The notes beneath the pieces are model-generated. The model was given only the letters and a program-made list of their open reading frames with translations, was not told where the DNA came from and did no database searches. Positions 11,751-25,400 of a DNA stretch of 64,000 nt are shown one piece after another. The position numbers and the translations under genes were made by a program. The stretch comes from Liolophura sinensis (taxonomy: Eukaryota; Mollusca; Polyplacophora; Chitonida; Chitonidae), in NCBI RefSeq assembly GCF_032854445.1, contig NC_088295.1, positions 64,029,249 through 64,093,248 on the forward strand. The letters are read 5' to 3'. Each line of letters starts with the position of its first letter. Within the stretch, counting starts at the first letter, position 1.

Positions 11751-12262
11751 TCAAATCTCAGCAATGATAACTGATCGACCTCCGTCATCCGTGTACGTCT
11801 GTTTCATCAGATGATAGGAAGGTCGCTTCATGGCCTGAAGGGGAACAAACTCTACAGTCTTCGTACGGCCATCACTTCGCTTCAGGCTACTTGGACTGGG
11901 GTACTCACTACCACATGTTGTCTCACTGCTGTTTGGTAAATCCCAAGTTACTCCCCTTCTGTGCTCTCGAGTTACCTCCCTTTGCCGCTCCAAAGTAGTC
12001 TCGCTTGGGTAGTCCCTGGATGCCTCCCCATCAATAAAAGAGGTGTGTAAAATCTTTGAGCAGTGTCTTTGCGCTGATGGACTGTGCTGCAGTCGCTCTA
12101 TGTCGTGGGGTATTGGGGGAGGGGGAGGTAACACTCCTTGTAACGTCACAGACTGTTTCACTTTTCGCTTTTTGTAATAATAAAATGTCAAACTGGCTAT
12201 GAGTGTTAAAACAAAAAGAGGCGCTAGTACAGAAATACAGATGATGGCAATGTCTCTTCCAC
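11751..12262 (-). CDS. Coding exon 7: transmembrane helix, cytoplasmic tail, stop
   Basis: The acceptor is TTTTCTAG ending at 12263. The exon encodes residues 273-441. Only a few residues separate CUB2 from the helix IAIICISVLAPLFVLTLIAS, which is followed by the stop-transfer run YYYKKRKVK. The tail is polar, rich in Ser, Thr and Arg. It carries VLPPPPPIP, which fits the loose class-1 EVH1 ligand form (hydrophobic-PPPP) and could also serve SH3 or WW domains. The C-terminus RSVIIAEI could be a class II-like PDZ ligand, but that is weak. The TGA stop is at 11753-11751. Confidence 0.92.
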
Positions 12263-13381
12263 CTAGAAAATAAAATAAATGAGTTATGAGGTCATCACAC
12301 TTAACTCTTCTATGAAAGCATGTAGCTGGAATTAATTCCTGGCTATCATTTGTATTTGATTCACGCATGTAAGGTGAAGGCAGAAATTTGAATTCAACAC
12401 CTTTATGTCTATTTTTTTCAGTCAGACAATGACATGAATATAGTGAAGAATATTATTCATATGTTTAAAGAAATCAACTCTTGTTTCTTAAAACAAAATC
12501 TCTTCAGCCCTTGAAAAAATATTTGATTCTCAAAAATCTTTTATTATTCTATTTAAATTTATTTATTTATTTAATTCATTGGTGTAATATTCTACAATTT
12601 TCCACAGTACTATGTAGTCCAGTTCATAGGTTGAGGAAACCAGAGTGCCCTGACTAAAACAGTGTCCTTCATCAGGTAGACTACCTCTTGACAGTTAACA
12701 GAGTCTGCAACCTCACTGATCAGGGGAGATAAGCCATGGCCAGAGATAAGCTTTGACTGAATGAGTGAAACTATAAATCTCACAATTTCAGCAGCAAACA
12801 AAAATACATAGAACAGTATGAAAAGCGCACCAAGTAAAGAAACCTTTTGAGATGAACTTCCCAGTTAGGATTTTGGCAGCTTCAGCAAGCCTACCTTTAA
12901 AATAAAACAATATTATTTTTGTTTTGGCTTATCAGAGACAGAACCCATGCTTTAAGAGCACATGTATGGCCCTTGTTAACTTTTCTTTCCAAACACTATG
13001 AACGATTATGGCAATACCTACACATGTTTTCATCACTATGATCAGAAGGCCCACAGTTGGGGATGCTATTACAACGGAGGTCGTCATGGATACAGAACCT
13101 TAGGTGAGGGTTACAGACACCCCGATCAGCATCTGCACAGTAATCACGCTGACCACACAAGTGACCTTGACAATGACCTACAATCAGAGAACCGTAGTAT
13201 ACTTCATTTGTTCATTCATATCATTGGGGTGCAATTTTTTTTACACTAAAAATGAACATATTTCACTTATGAGTTTAATGGGTGAAGAAAACAAGTGCCA
13301 ACAAGGCCAGGGAATCATGTGACCACCTAAATGATCACCTAATGTCTATGAACACTGAATATAGACAGTATATATACACTG

Positions 13382-13451
<70 letters not shown>

Positions 13452-16400
13452 AATATATAAATCTTTGAATGTTCACAAACTAGCCCATCCAAGAGTTCAG
13501 CAGAGTTGATATGGACCATGTGTCAGAGGTTATTCTAATATTAAAGTGACAATGCTAATTATGTTAAATGATTATCACAAAATTATTCAGTATACATGTC
13601 CATTACAGGTAAATCAACCAAGTATATTCATCCTTAAACACTGATCTTATTTTGCCTCTGTCTGTGTATCCATCAGTGTCGTTGTCCGTCACATTTTTTG
13701 AAAAACAGTTCATTGCACTGAAATGAAGCTTGTACATGGCTTCGCCATAAAAAGTTACTATTCAAGTTCAAGGTTCAGGCCATTTTGTTCCTTTTCAAAA
13801 AGTTCTGTTATTTCTCACTTTGGTTGGAGATTTTGACGAAGTTACATGTACATGTATTATCACAATTAAAACTGTTACGGGATAGGTTTTACAAAAGCAA
13901 ATACTTTTAGAATGCTTTAACTTTAATTCGATCAGCAACCACACATGCGTATAGGTACATGTAGCAAACCTACCATCTTCAGCCAAAGTCACCTGTGTCC
14001 AGATTAGTTTAAAACTGTTCCTTTGATGACCCTCATCATCAGACACAAACCTTTAACGATAAAAAAAGCCTATTACAAAAGCATAAAAACAAATAACTTA
14101 TTCACCAGTGAAGAGATACATGTGCATGATAATCTCATTAGTGAAAAGGGACAAAAACACAGGTACTAATGTTAATGTTTCAGCTGTGCTTTATAGATTC
14201 ACCAGCGAGAATGTAAAAGTTAAACTGACTGAAACAAACATGGCGCAAATCGTACATAACAAATATTACCCTGCGGATGACATCATTGTGTGCAACATCA
14301 CAAATTGCTGTGAAATGGTCTTATACACTGAGCAGGTGAAAAAGAAATATGAGCTATAATTATAATAATATTAAGGTATTTAGATCAACAACCTTTGCAA
14401 TCAATTGCAAGGTCTAGTTTTGACTTACATGAGGGCTATCATTTTACTGTAACCTTAAATGTACATATAGACAATGCTATATTAAATGATCAGTGTAAGC
14501 AGTCACTGTATTTTCCTATTAATTTCTAGATTTTGCCAAAACGTGTGTCTTTTGTCTTATTTGTGTTTGAAGTACAAGTAGCTATTAAACTGTTGTTGCC
14601 GTGATCAAAAGCAAGCGTCACTGTAGCACCATCACACATGATACCTCTTGATCACCACCTCAGCTATAGGCGTCATCTACACTGAGAATTATCCGGCCAT
14701 TTCAAAACTAATAATACTGAGCTGTCATAAACTTGGTGAAACCTTTTGAAAACTTTTGAGAAATCAACACTTAACAGTGTTTTTTTTTAAATTTTAAAGA
14801 ATGATACACATGTAGATGATGCCAAACATTTATTTTTGGATCTAATGTATCAAAACTGGGAGCAACTAAGAACACAATTCTATCAGAATGTGAAATTCTT
14901 TGGTAGTTTTTAAGACAAAAATCCCTTTGTTGAAGCTGCTCCTGTTCAACAAACTGAATTCTACCAGCAAACAATTCCCAGGTCAGCTGATTCAAACTTA
15001 TACCTTATGTTACATGTACATTGTAGTTTGCAAGAGCTGCACCAAAATTGTTGGCACTTCCTGCATTACCTGATGACAAGTCTAGAAGACTTGGACAAGA
15101 ACTCTCGATCTGACGTTAGCTGACCGCACACCTGGTCGTCTGGGAGACTCACAGGGGTGGGGAAACCATTATACAGTTCTACACGACTACCCACACATTT
15201 TCCACCACCTGTGAGAGATGAGAGGGAGCACAGCACATAAGACAATGTAATCATCAGGCAGATTCACATCTCACACCATTTTGTAGATTAGTGTAAATCA
15301 GCGATAAGTTGACATTTGATGGAAACTAAATGTGAACAGCTCATAATGATAACTACAGTACCCTCCAAACAGAATAAAACTAAATGTGAACAGCTCATAA
15401 TGATAACTACAGTACCCTCCAAACAGAATCAAAACTAAATGTGAACAGCTCATGATGATTACTACAGTACCCTACAAAACAGAATCAAAACTAAATGTGA
15501 ACAGCTCATAATGATAACTACAGTACCCTCCAAACAGAACAAAACTAAATGTGAACAGCTCATAATGATAACTACAGTACCCTCCAAACAGAATCAAAAC
15601 TAAATGTGAACAGCTCATGATGATTACTACAGTACCCTCCAAACAGAATAAAACTAAATGTGAACAGCTCATAATGATAACTACAGTACCCTCCAAACAG
15701 AACAAAACTAAATGTGAACAGCTCATAATGATAACTACAGTACCCTCCAAACAGAATCAAAACTAAATGTGAACAGCTCATGATGATTACTACAGTACCC
15801 TACAAACAGAATCAAAACTAAATGTGAACAGCTCATAATGATAACTACAGTACCCTCCAAGCAGAATAAAACTAAATGTGAACAGCTCATAATGATAGCT
15901 ACAGTACCTTCCAAACAGAATCAAAACTAAATGTGAACAGCTCATGATAATTACTACAGTACCCTCCAAACAGAATCAAAACTAAATGTGAACAGCTCAT
16001 GATGATTACTACAGTACTTTCCAAACAGAATCAAAACTAAATGTGAACAGCTCATAATGATAGCTACAGTACCTTCCAAACAGAATCAAAACTAAATGTG
16101 AACAGCTCATGATGATTACTACAGTACCGTCCAAACAGAATCAAAACTAAATGTGAACAGCTCATGATGATTACTACAGTACCCTCCAAACAGAATCAAA
16201 ACTAAATGTGAACAGCTCATGATGATTACTACAGTACCCTCCAAACAGAACAAAACTAAATGTGAACAGCTCATGATGATTACTACAGTACCCTCCAAAC
16301 AGAACAAAACTAAATGTGAACAGCTCATAATGATAACTACAGTACCCTTCAAACAGAATCAAAACTAAATGTGAACAGCTCATGATGATAACTACAGTAC

Positions 16401-19400
16401 CTTCCAAACAGAATCAAAAGAACATTTTACTTCAATGAATGACAACAGTAGGGCCTGCAGTATGACGTATCATTTCTTATTAGTGATAATGTTTATTAAT
16501 AAATTCATTTTTAAGAAAATTATTTTCAGAAAACAGCTAGGTGTATGAGTTGTCACTATATTTCTCAGTAATTCATTATCAATTCTTCATGAACAAGATT
16601 ATATTTCAGTAATAAAATGACATTTTTTGATAATTTGACAAGAATGTCCTACTTTTGTAACCCAGATCTGCATCAACAAAATGCAGCAGAAGGTGGGTAT
16701 CTTTGTCCCTTTTTAGTAAATAAACACACTCCACTGGTCCCTTGTGATGTGCATTGAGAACAGGGGAGGTAATTGCTCCTGACACTCCGTCCAGTTGACT
16801 GGGACCACAGCCTCTCTCTGTAGACTTAAAGGGAAGCCAGGCTGTAAGCAATGCAAACAAAGAATGAGTGATTATGGCTTGATATTACTTCTGCAATACC
16901 CTAAGCACATCGTGGCCATACAGGAAGAGACTCCAGTGTCATATAATGCAAGCAAACGCAAAATGATTAACCTGTTTATTTATTCATTTGAACCCCTGAC
17001 TACATTTGTACTTGCAGTAAAGATTATGTGTGCTGCTACAACAAGACTGCATCACTGCATTAAAGCTTCTATGTTTATCATCATTTGCAAATTACTGTTG
17101 CCAAATGACAGCACTACAAAGCCTTTTCATCTGGTTTATTTATAAGCATGCATCAGAGGCATCATACTTGAGACATTATAGGCCTAAAATATGATGAGCA
17201 TCATATGCACTGACGAGGGGTCAACCTCAGTTTAATTAGACCTGAAAACTTTTCTGCCCAATGTCAGTACATGTACCTGTAATACCACCTAAGGGAAACC
17301 AAACAAACTTTATAGTCAGTGACATTTTCTCTCTCAAATGTGCACTTAAAATCCACCTATGGTGGATTATATTTGGGGTCAAAATTTGGAGACTCACCCC
17401 CCCCCCCCCCACCACAACAGAAAGCCTCGCTTAACTTAAATTTTAAAAAGTCCGCTCATATGTTCATTTCTAGAAAATGTAGAGCAGTTCGGTATAATTT
17501 AACTTGCCAACCTCTATTTATCATACGTGACAAGTGAATGGATTATATGTGTATATCTGTTGTGTCTGCAAGTTGAAAATCGTTGACAAAAATAAAACTA
17601 TGTAAGTAAACACTTCATGTGTTTTGTTATGCAAAAAAAAAAAAAGAAAATTAAAATCACAATAATTAAAAAGAAATAAAGCAGAAAAGAACAGGTCTTT
17701 TAAAAGCAGAGTTGCTCAATATGGATTCTCAGCACAATTAATACAGGGCCTTTCTACGCTATAGCATCCATCATGACAGAAATCCCTTGCACTTGAATTG
17801 AATTCAACACTACAGCTAACGAGAGTGAAATGACCATTAGAAATCTAACCAGGGCCTTTGGCCGCTGGGCCTGGCCAGGTCCTTGCCTGACACAGTGGCT
17901 GACCTTCACAATAGAGAGCTCTTCATCATTTAGACTCAGACAGCTCTCCAAGCTGAAGATCTGAGCAGCCTCACACGATGGTTATCCTTCTGTTAACTAC
18001 TGCCGTTACAAATGACCATCAAACAAATCATGAAAGGCAGGGGGGATGGGGTCACTCACTATCTCCCAGGAATTCGTAGTTGCCTAGAAAGCCTTTCATA
18101 CTCTTGGTGTAGTCGGAGATGAACTGGACTTCAAGTTTGGGATGAAGGGAGACAACTGGGTCAGGGGGAGAGCTGCCGCAGAATTGCCCCAGTAACATCT
18201 TCTCGTCCCGGTTGTCCAGGCTGTAAACGTTGATGTGGTCATAGACACAGCTGTAATACAATGGAAAAGTATAGAAAAGTTGTTAGCAAGAAGTGTTAGA
18301 TCACACAAGAGATGAGTAAGAAGAATGAATGATTATGGCTTAACGCCACATCGGCAATATCTCAGCCATATGGTGGCGAGAGATGAGCAAGAGTAGTAAA
18401 GTGAGAATAGGGGCATATGTAGCCACACAGTATGCATGTACAGTATACACGAATTTTGAAAAAAACATGTGGAACCACAGAATGTTTTTGTTTATTATAT
18501 CCATTTGTTTGCTTGAGATGCACTGTCACTTTAAACATTATTTCCAAAAGTGTCTCTTTGTAGCAGACCAGCCTCAATGACCCCCATACTTATTGCACTA
18601 GCTGCCTCACTTGAATGGTGTATGCCAAAGACACCTCGCTTGAATGGTGTATGCCAGAGACACCTCACTTGAATGCTATATGCCAAAGATGCTTCACTTG
18701 AATGCAACAAGCAAAAGATGCCTCACTTGAATGCTATAAGCCAAAGACGCTTCACTTGAATGCTATAAGCCAAAGACGCCTAACTTGAATGTTATAAGCC
18801 AAAGGCACCTCACTTGAATGCTATATGCCAAAGACACCTCGCTTGAATGATATATGCCAGACACCTCACTTGAATGCTATGTACGAAAGACGCTTCACTT
18901 GAATGCTAAAGGCCAAAGATGTCTCACTTGAATGCTATATGCCAAAGATGCTTCACTTGAATGCAACAAGCAAAAGACGCCTCACTAGAATGCTATAAGC
19001 CAAAGATGCTTCACTTGAATGCTATAAGCCAAACACGCCTCACTTGAATGCTATATGTCAAAGATGCTTCACTTGAATGCTATAAGCCAAAGACGCTTCA
19101 CTTGAATGCTATGAGCCAAAGACGCTTCACTTGAATGTTATAAGCCAAAGGCACCTCACTTGAATGCTATATGCCAAAGACATCTGACTTGAATGCTATA
19201 AGAAAAATCTGACTCACTTGAATGCTATATGCCATAAGTGCCTCATGCAGTCTGATATCTCATTTTTATATGCAAAAACTATATGTAACCTTAACTCAAG
19301 TTTAAGGGCAAGTGATATCGATTGATATCCAAGCCTTACAGGCAACAAAGATACCCTATCATATCTCAATCTTAAAGGCACTACACATATCACTTCCATA

Positions 19401-22400
19401 TGTAAATCTTTCCAAATTTAACAGGAAATAAAGATACATTCTCATATTTCAATCAAACAGGCTATAAAACTCTTACAACTCTAAAAATTAGTTACATTCA
19501 GTGGAAATACACTCAGCTCTATTTATCCTAGAAACAATGAATGGCTAGTGTAAGTACAGGCAAAACTCCAGGCAAAGAAGAACAGGTTTGTACCAAATAT
19601 GGCCTTCCCTTGTAGAACCAAATGGAAGGAAAAGTTGGTCGATAACCCATCAGTTTGTTTGCAGTAATAAACTGTCAAGAACCAACTGGTTACTGACTAG
19701 TGCTTCCATGTCACATGATAACTATCTGTTCCAGACTGTACCTGACTCCTTACCAAATGGTCAGAGCATGGTCAGTTTTGTTTTGAATTTTACCACTAGG
19801 AGGAAACCACCAACATTTGGCATGTTACTGACAAACTTTCCCACATGTGATGCAGAGATACACACACCCTTGGAGACAAGTGGTCTCCACACAAGCAACA
19901 ACAACAATATACTGTCACCATGGCCCCAACAAGCAGTGGGAGCTGGAGACTCAAATTCCCAGTCCAAAGCCTTGCTTAAACCTACACTTTTTGTGTCCTA
20001 GCTCCTGAAGGGTAGGCAACTCTAAATGCCCAGCCCATGACCTGCTCCTTATCAGTGGTAACATGCATACATAGTACTGGGACTATTAATATAAATACCC
20101 CAATTTTTATGATAATACTTTCACATTTACAGAAACCAAAATGAAGATTAAATCACTGACAACACCATCAAAGATCTGGGTATTTATTCCATTACCAGAG
20201 TATAAACTTCTACTGGTGATGGCAAGAATTAATTTATTTATTTGATTTGATTACTATCATAATCCAACATGTTTGACTATCATGTGACAGCAGTCAGGAT
20301 TATGAGTCTGAGATTCTGAGATTCTGAGATTATGAGTGTAAACTACTGTTACCAGGCAACACGCAAACCATCTGACTTAAAACTGCGAAAGAACCAGAGA
20401 GACCAGGGTTTGTCTACATGACCTCAATGGCTGATGGCATTATACACTGTATTAGAAGTACATGTGCCACATCTTATTTAATGTAAGTTCCACTGGTGCA
20501 GGACTTTCAATATGACAGATTACTCAATGTAAGTTCCAGTGCTACAGGACTTTCAATATGACAGTTTACTCAATGTAAATTCCAGTGCAGCAGGACTTTC
20601 AATGTGACAGCTTACTCAATGTAAGTTCCAGTGCAGCAGGGCTTTCAATGTGACAGCTTACTCAATGTAAGTTCCAGTGCTGCAGGACTTTCAATATGAC
20701 AGTTTACTCAATGTAAATTCCAGTGCAGCAGGACTTTCAATGTGACAGCTTACTCAATGTAAGTTCCAGTGCAGCAGGGCTTTCAATGTGACAGCTTACT
20801 CAATGTAAGTTCCAGTGCTGCAGGACTTTCAATATGACAGCTTACTCAATGTAAATTCCAATGCAACAGGACTTTCAATATGACAGCTTACTCAATGTAA
20901 ATTCCAATGCAGCAGGACTTTCAATATGACAGCTTACTCAATGTAAATTCCAATGCGGCAGGACTTTCAATATGACAGCTTATTCAATGTATAAAGTTCC
21001 AGTGCTGCTGGACTTTTACAATATGAACTACTTCACATGTGGAATTTACACCTTTGTTTTCTTCATCAAATGGCTGAAGTGTCATAAAGCTTCAAGCCAA
21101 ACCTGCATATGCATTTTTTTTCATCATCCAGTAAAAAGATCATGGTATTTAACGAGAAAACTGCACAAACCTGTGGGCCACTTTGGGAATAACATGTAAT
21201 ACAAGTCTCATTACTATACATGCACATGCATCTGGTTAATCCACCAATATATATTAATCTGACAATTCCCAGTAGTTTTAGAAAATCATCCACATGGCAA
21301 TATTCATAAATGAATGCATAAATACTTTATGAATATGGATGTCTGGAGTGCTGAGGGATTTCTTTGCATCTCCAATGAGCAATTTTTCACTCTTTGCGCT
21401 TCTGTTTCTACTCCGTAAGAGTGTGGTGGTTAAATGTGCCAGTCCACTTAGATAATGCTGCATAATGCTTCAACCATCAGTGTCGCTATTTACCCAAAGG
21501 ACACCTCCGAACATGTCGTTCTGTGATAAATCCGGTACTCTGGGCTGATTAAATCACAAGCTGAACTAACTGGGAAGAATACAAACTATACTTTTAATAA
21601 TTTATGCAAATGGACTGTTTGTACATGGCTTATGATGTCCACGTGTATGTTTGGTTCGTTTTGCTGCTTTAATTTTTTCCCCTTTGCCTGCCAAGGTTTG
21701 AACAGCTACAATTCCAACCACGCTTCCCAGCTGCTACAATTCTAGGACCTACACTGTACTCCCATACTCAGACAGTAACAGTGCAAAAATCACCAACTCT
21801 TCACTTCCCAGGCTTCAATGACTGCAAATTTAAACACTTTTCGATATTCATCACAGTTCAGGTTCCATCCACATTACTAGCAAATGCCATTTGTTCTCTC
21901 TGCATTATCTTGCAGGTTAAGTTAAAGTTTAAAAATACCAATAACTTATCTGCTCCTAAACATCATTTCTGTGATATTCCTCTAAATTTTTTCTGAGTTG
22001 GTTTATTTCAAACTAGCACAAATCATTTTCCTGCACAGTACAGTAATCACTTTACTCTACTCATCACACAGATCTCCATCAACAAAGGCATATACAGTAT
22101 TAATCCTTCCAAATTATCATGGTTAGTGGACACATGCACAAAAAGGAGAATACACAGAGCTGTGTGGGTCATAACAGTATAGTTCTTAATGACAACTGTG
22201 TACTACTAAGCGCATCACAAATAAAAAGTTCAAGATGGCATCTCCGGGGGTACTGTGAGGCTCACAACTGCACAAATCAAGACGGCATCTCTGGGGTACT
22301 TTGTGGGCCACCAAATGCACAGTTCAATGAGGCATCTCTGTGAAAAAATTCAGAGGAACTCTGGGGTACTTTGTGGGTCACAACTGCACAGATCAAGATA

Positions 22401-25400
22401 GCACCTCTGGGGTACTGTGTGGGTCACAACTGCACAGATCAAGATAGCACCTCTGGGGTACTGTGTGGGTCACAACTGCACAGATCAAGATAGCACCTCT
22501 GGGGTACTGTGTGGGTCACAACTGCACAGATCAAGATGGCAACTCTGGGGTACTGTGTGGGTCACACAAATGCACAGTTCGAGATGGTAACTGCGCACTA
22601 CTGGGCGGGTCACAAATTCACAGTTCAAGAGTTAACTGTGGGGTACTGTGTGGATCACAACTGCAAAGTTCACGGTGGCAACTCTGGAGTACTGTGTGGA
22701 TCACAACTACACAGATCAAGATGGCAACTGTGGAGTACTGTAGTTCTGAAATCAGTTGGCCATGTTCCCAGACAGGCTTCCACAAAAACCGCTATGAATG
22801 GTTACATTCACTAATCAAAACAGCAGCACACCACAAAAATACATGTAGATTTCCCTTGATACTAAAGTAATTCTGAATTCATATCACTTCATTATCCATG
22901 AATAATAAACATTATATTACCATGAACCATTAATTACCAAAAATTTAACAGACGTGTCCACTGGGACACCATTAAAACTTTGCAAGCTGCCATTTTTGAA
23001 GCATGTGACTGCATTGCTAGGGTAGACTCCTTAAGATCATTTTTTTCACAACAGTTGTTATTAGTTGCTCCTGTGCACTTTGAATAGAACAATTAAAGAC
23101 AAGACGATGATCACCATTTTAACTGTATACATGTCCTTGGTTTTAATCCACATGTTGTATCAATGTATCCTTTTCCAGATAATGCCGCAAGCATTTGACT
23201 TGATTCAAAAATGGGGCTAGCATTGTCTGGCTGCCGTCTATGAACCAGCTGCATGCGTGGCCATCATCACATTGTATTCTCTTTATTATGCACAAATAAC
23301 TGTTACATACAGATTTGAAGTGTCAAAGACAAACACGCACACCTGAAAAGACCCGAGTTCCAGATACGTGAACAAGTATAGATCTGTCTAAAAACTAATA
23401 GAAGTCTGTCTAAAAACTAAGAGAAGTCTGTCTAAGAGAAGAAGGAAAAAGGTCACAGACCTTGGACCAAAACTGTTCACGGTGCATGCTGACCAAATTA
23501 TTAAGTTCATAACCACAGTGCCCATACACAATGATATTTTGCATCCACTGACAGTGAGATGATAAACTTTCCACAAAATGCTTCAATGTACATGTACTTC
23601 CATGCTTTTCTCAATACCTTTTCTGGAACCCTTATCTAGTGTTACTTTGAGGTCATATCATTGTTTCACATGTGCATGTTTAGATTTATTAAACAGAATA
23701 ATGTTGGGTGTATCCAGATAAAAACACAAGTCACAGGTCAATTTCTGCACCAGCATTATACTGGACTAAAAACCTTTGTGCCACAGATGTGTTTAAAACA
23801 TTCTTCAACCTTTTCACATCTTTGCAAGGTGTTTACTCTGAAGACATTATTCTGTGTAGATTGATACAATTATACTTTTTCTGAAGCCCTGAAATTGGCC
23901 AATCCAACCAATGTGGTTGGTAGCTATGTAACTATGCAATATGTATCAACAGCAGGAATTACTGTCATTTCATTAATCATGGAGTCTGTCACTCCTGAGT
24001 TTCCTTTATTCCCAATTCTACTGACAAATGTTCACCTTACCCTGTATCTGGATTCGTTTCCTCTAGCTCAAAGAAAGAGAAGCTGATCTGGACTCGACCA
24101 TTGTCGGCTGCCTGGAATACGTAGTGACAGTTCGCTAGTTCTGGGTACGGTGCTGGGAAGTTTGGTGAAGAGAAAGTGCCTTTGGTACCACTGCGATAAT
24201 CCACCGTAAAATCACACCCTGTAAAACAAGTTCTAAAAATGCTAAAGCTGCATTCACATGGTGCATTTTATAAACATTGTAGAGCTCAATTCAATGAAAT
24301 CACATGAAATAAATCATTGTGCCGAATTTCTCAAAGTAAATGAATATTTAACTACATTGTACTTCATTTTGTAACGCTGAATTTCACTGTGTGGAAGTTC
24401 CATAAAATTATAGCTTTCTTGATAGTTTGCAACCAGAAAGTAAACACTGCGCTTTTTTTCTTCACATATGCAGTTAATTATTTTCTCTTTGAAACTTTTT
24501 TCCATTTTATACCTCTTTTTCTTTATTCAATTGACATGACTAACACTGTGCTCATAAGTTTTTCACATAAATGATGGAGGTCAAGATCAAAGACAGAATG
24601 TTTGGAATGACCCTTGCAAATGGCCATTAACCCCTGACCAAGCCACTGACCTTCGCTTGGTACCTGACAAACCTCCTGACTATATATAAAGAATGTGAGG
24701 TATATTTTATCGTTCTTAAAAGCCCCTCTATTTTGTGCATGTTTTTCATCAGCGGAAGAACCAGCTTAGCCTCCTCAATTCAGGCTCTCCTCCCGACAAC
24801 GTTGTTTTGACAGCTATCACCCCTGACGTCATCACAGCAGCTAATTTATTAGGAATTAGGGCCTTAGGAAACCTGCAGATTAAAACCATTTTTATGCTCC
24901 GAGAAGAAATTTGAGACCCTTTTTGCACTTTTATATGTCAGGCTGCATCACATAACGGTACTCCATAAAGAGAAAAAAAAACAAACAAGCTTTTAATATA
25001 TTATTCTTTAAAGCAGGAAGCCTACATTTAGCTGCACTGATAGAGACCTGTCAGTCATTATTTTCATTTTAGCTAAAACAAATGCAAAACATCATAAATA
25101 TTACCTTAGAGAAGTTGTAAAATACATTTAGAAAATGAACAAAGAAGAATTAACTGTAACACAATGTAATTGTTTTAAATAACAGAAAGTCACACAATTT
25201 TCTGCCACAAAATGCCAAATGTACCAAAAATTAATCAGTCTGAACCTCAATCAATCAATCAATAAATCAATCAGGTAATATCAATGTCTGCCAAGCTGAT
25301 TGATTCTGTGTAGGGTATATGAACTACGGCTCTATCCACTTCAGTGAGTTTGTGTTTACTGGCATACTATGACCAGTTTCAGTTATTATGCTGAACAAGC

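Larger units (their letters stand above)
12263..13973 (-). other. Intron 6 of the CUB gene
   Basis: Phase 1 intron of about 1.7 kb. It contains a second-family SINE fragment at 12598-12690, a possible 51-nt cassette exon at 12844-12894, a short SINE piece at 13245-13300 and a TA microsatellite at 13385-13449. Confidence 0.85.
16818..18059 (-). other. Intron 3 of the CUB gene
   Basis: Phase 1 intron of about 1.2 kb that separates the two CUB modules. It contains a short dispersed repeat at 16860-16925 and a 14-bp C run at 17397-17410. Confidence 0.85.
18251..24040 (-). other. Intron 2 of the CUB gene
   Basis: Phase 2 intron of about 5.8 kb splitting CUB1 just before its third cysteine. It holds three minisatellites (18600-19240, 20460-21020, 22220-22745), a third-family repeat (18322-18380), a SINE fragment (19785-19885) and a short direct repeat at 23382-23437. 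No coding exon was recognised in it. Confidence 0.85.

Noticed and set aside
11751-12368. Single-exon 205-residue protein
   Set aside because: The first 35 codons lie in intron 6; the acceptor at 12263 and the phase match to exon 6 show that only 11751-12262 is exon.
15472-16407. Long minus-strand frames with repeated IIMSCSHLVL-type peptides
   Set aside because: They are translations of the 55-bp intronic minisatellite; no splice support, and the peptide repeat follows the DNA period.
18096-18308. Alternative minus-strand frame over exon 3
   Set aside because: It is out of the CUB frame; the CUB1 motifs are in the frame ending with NYEFLGD.
18600-19245. CRISPR-like array of short repeats
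   Set aside because: The 29-30-bp units are contiguous with no unique spacers, in an intron of an animal gene; it is a minisatellite.
22463-22870. A 135-codon plus-strand frame with repeated GYCVGHNC peptides
   Set aside because: It reads minisatellite E in intron 2; no domain.
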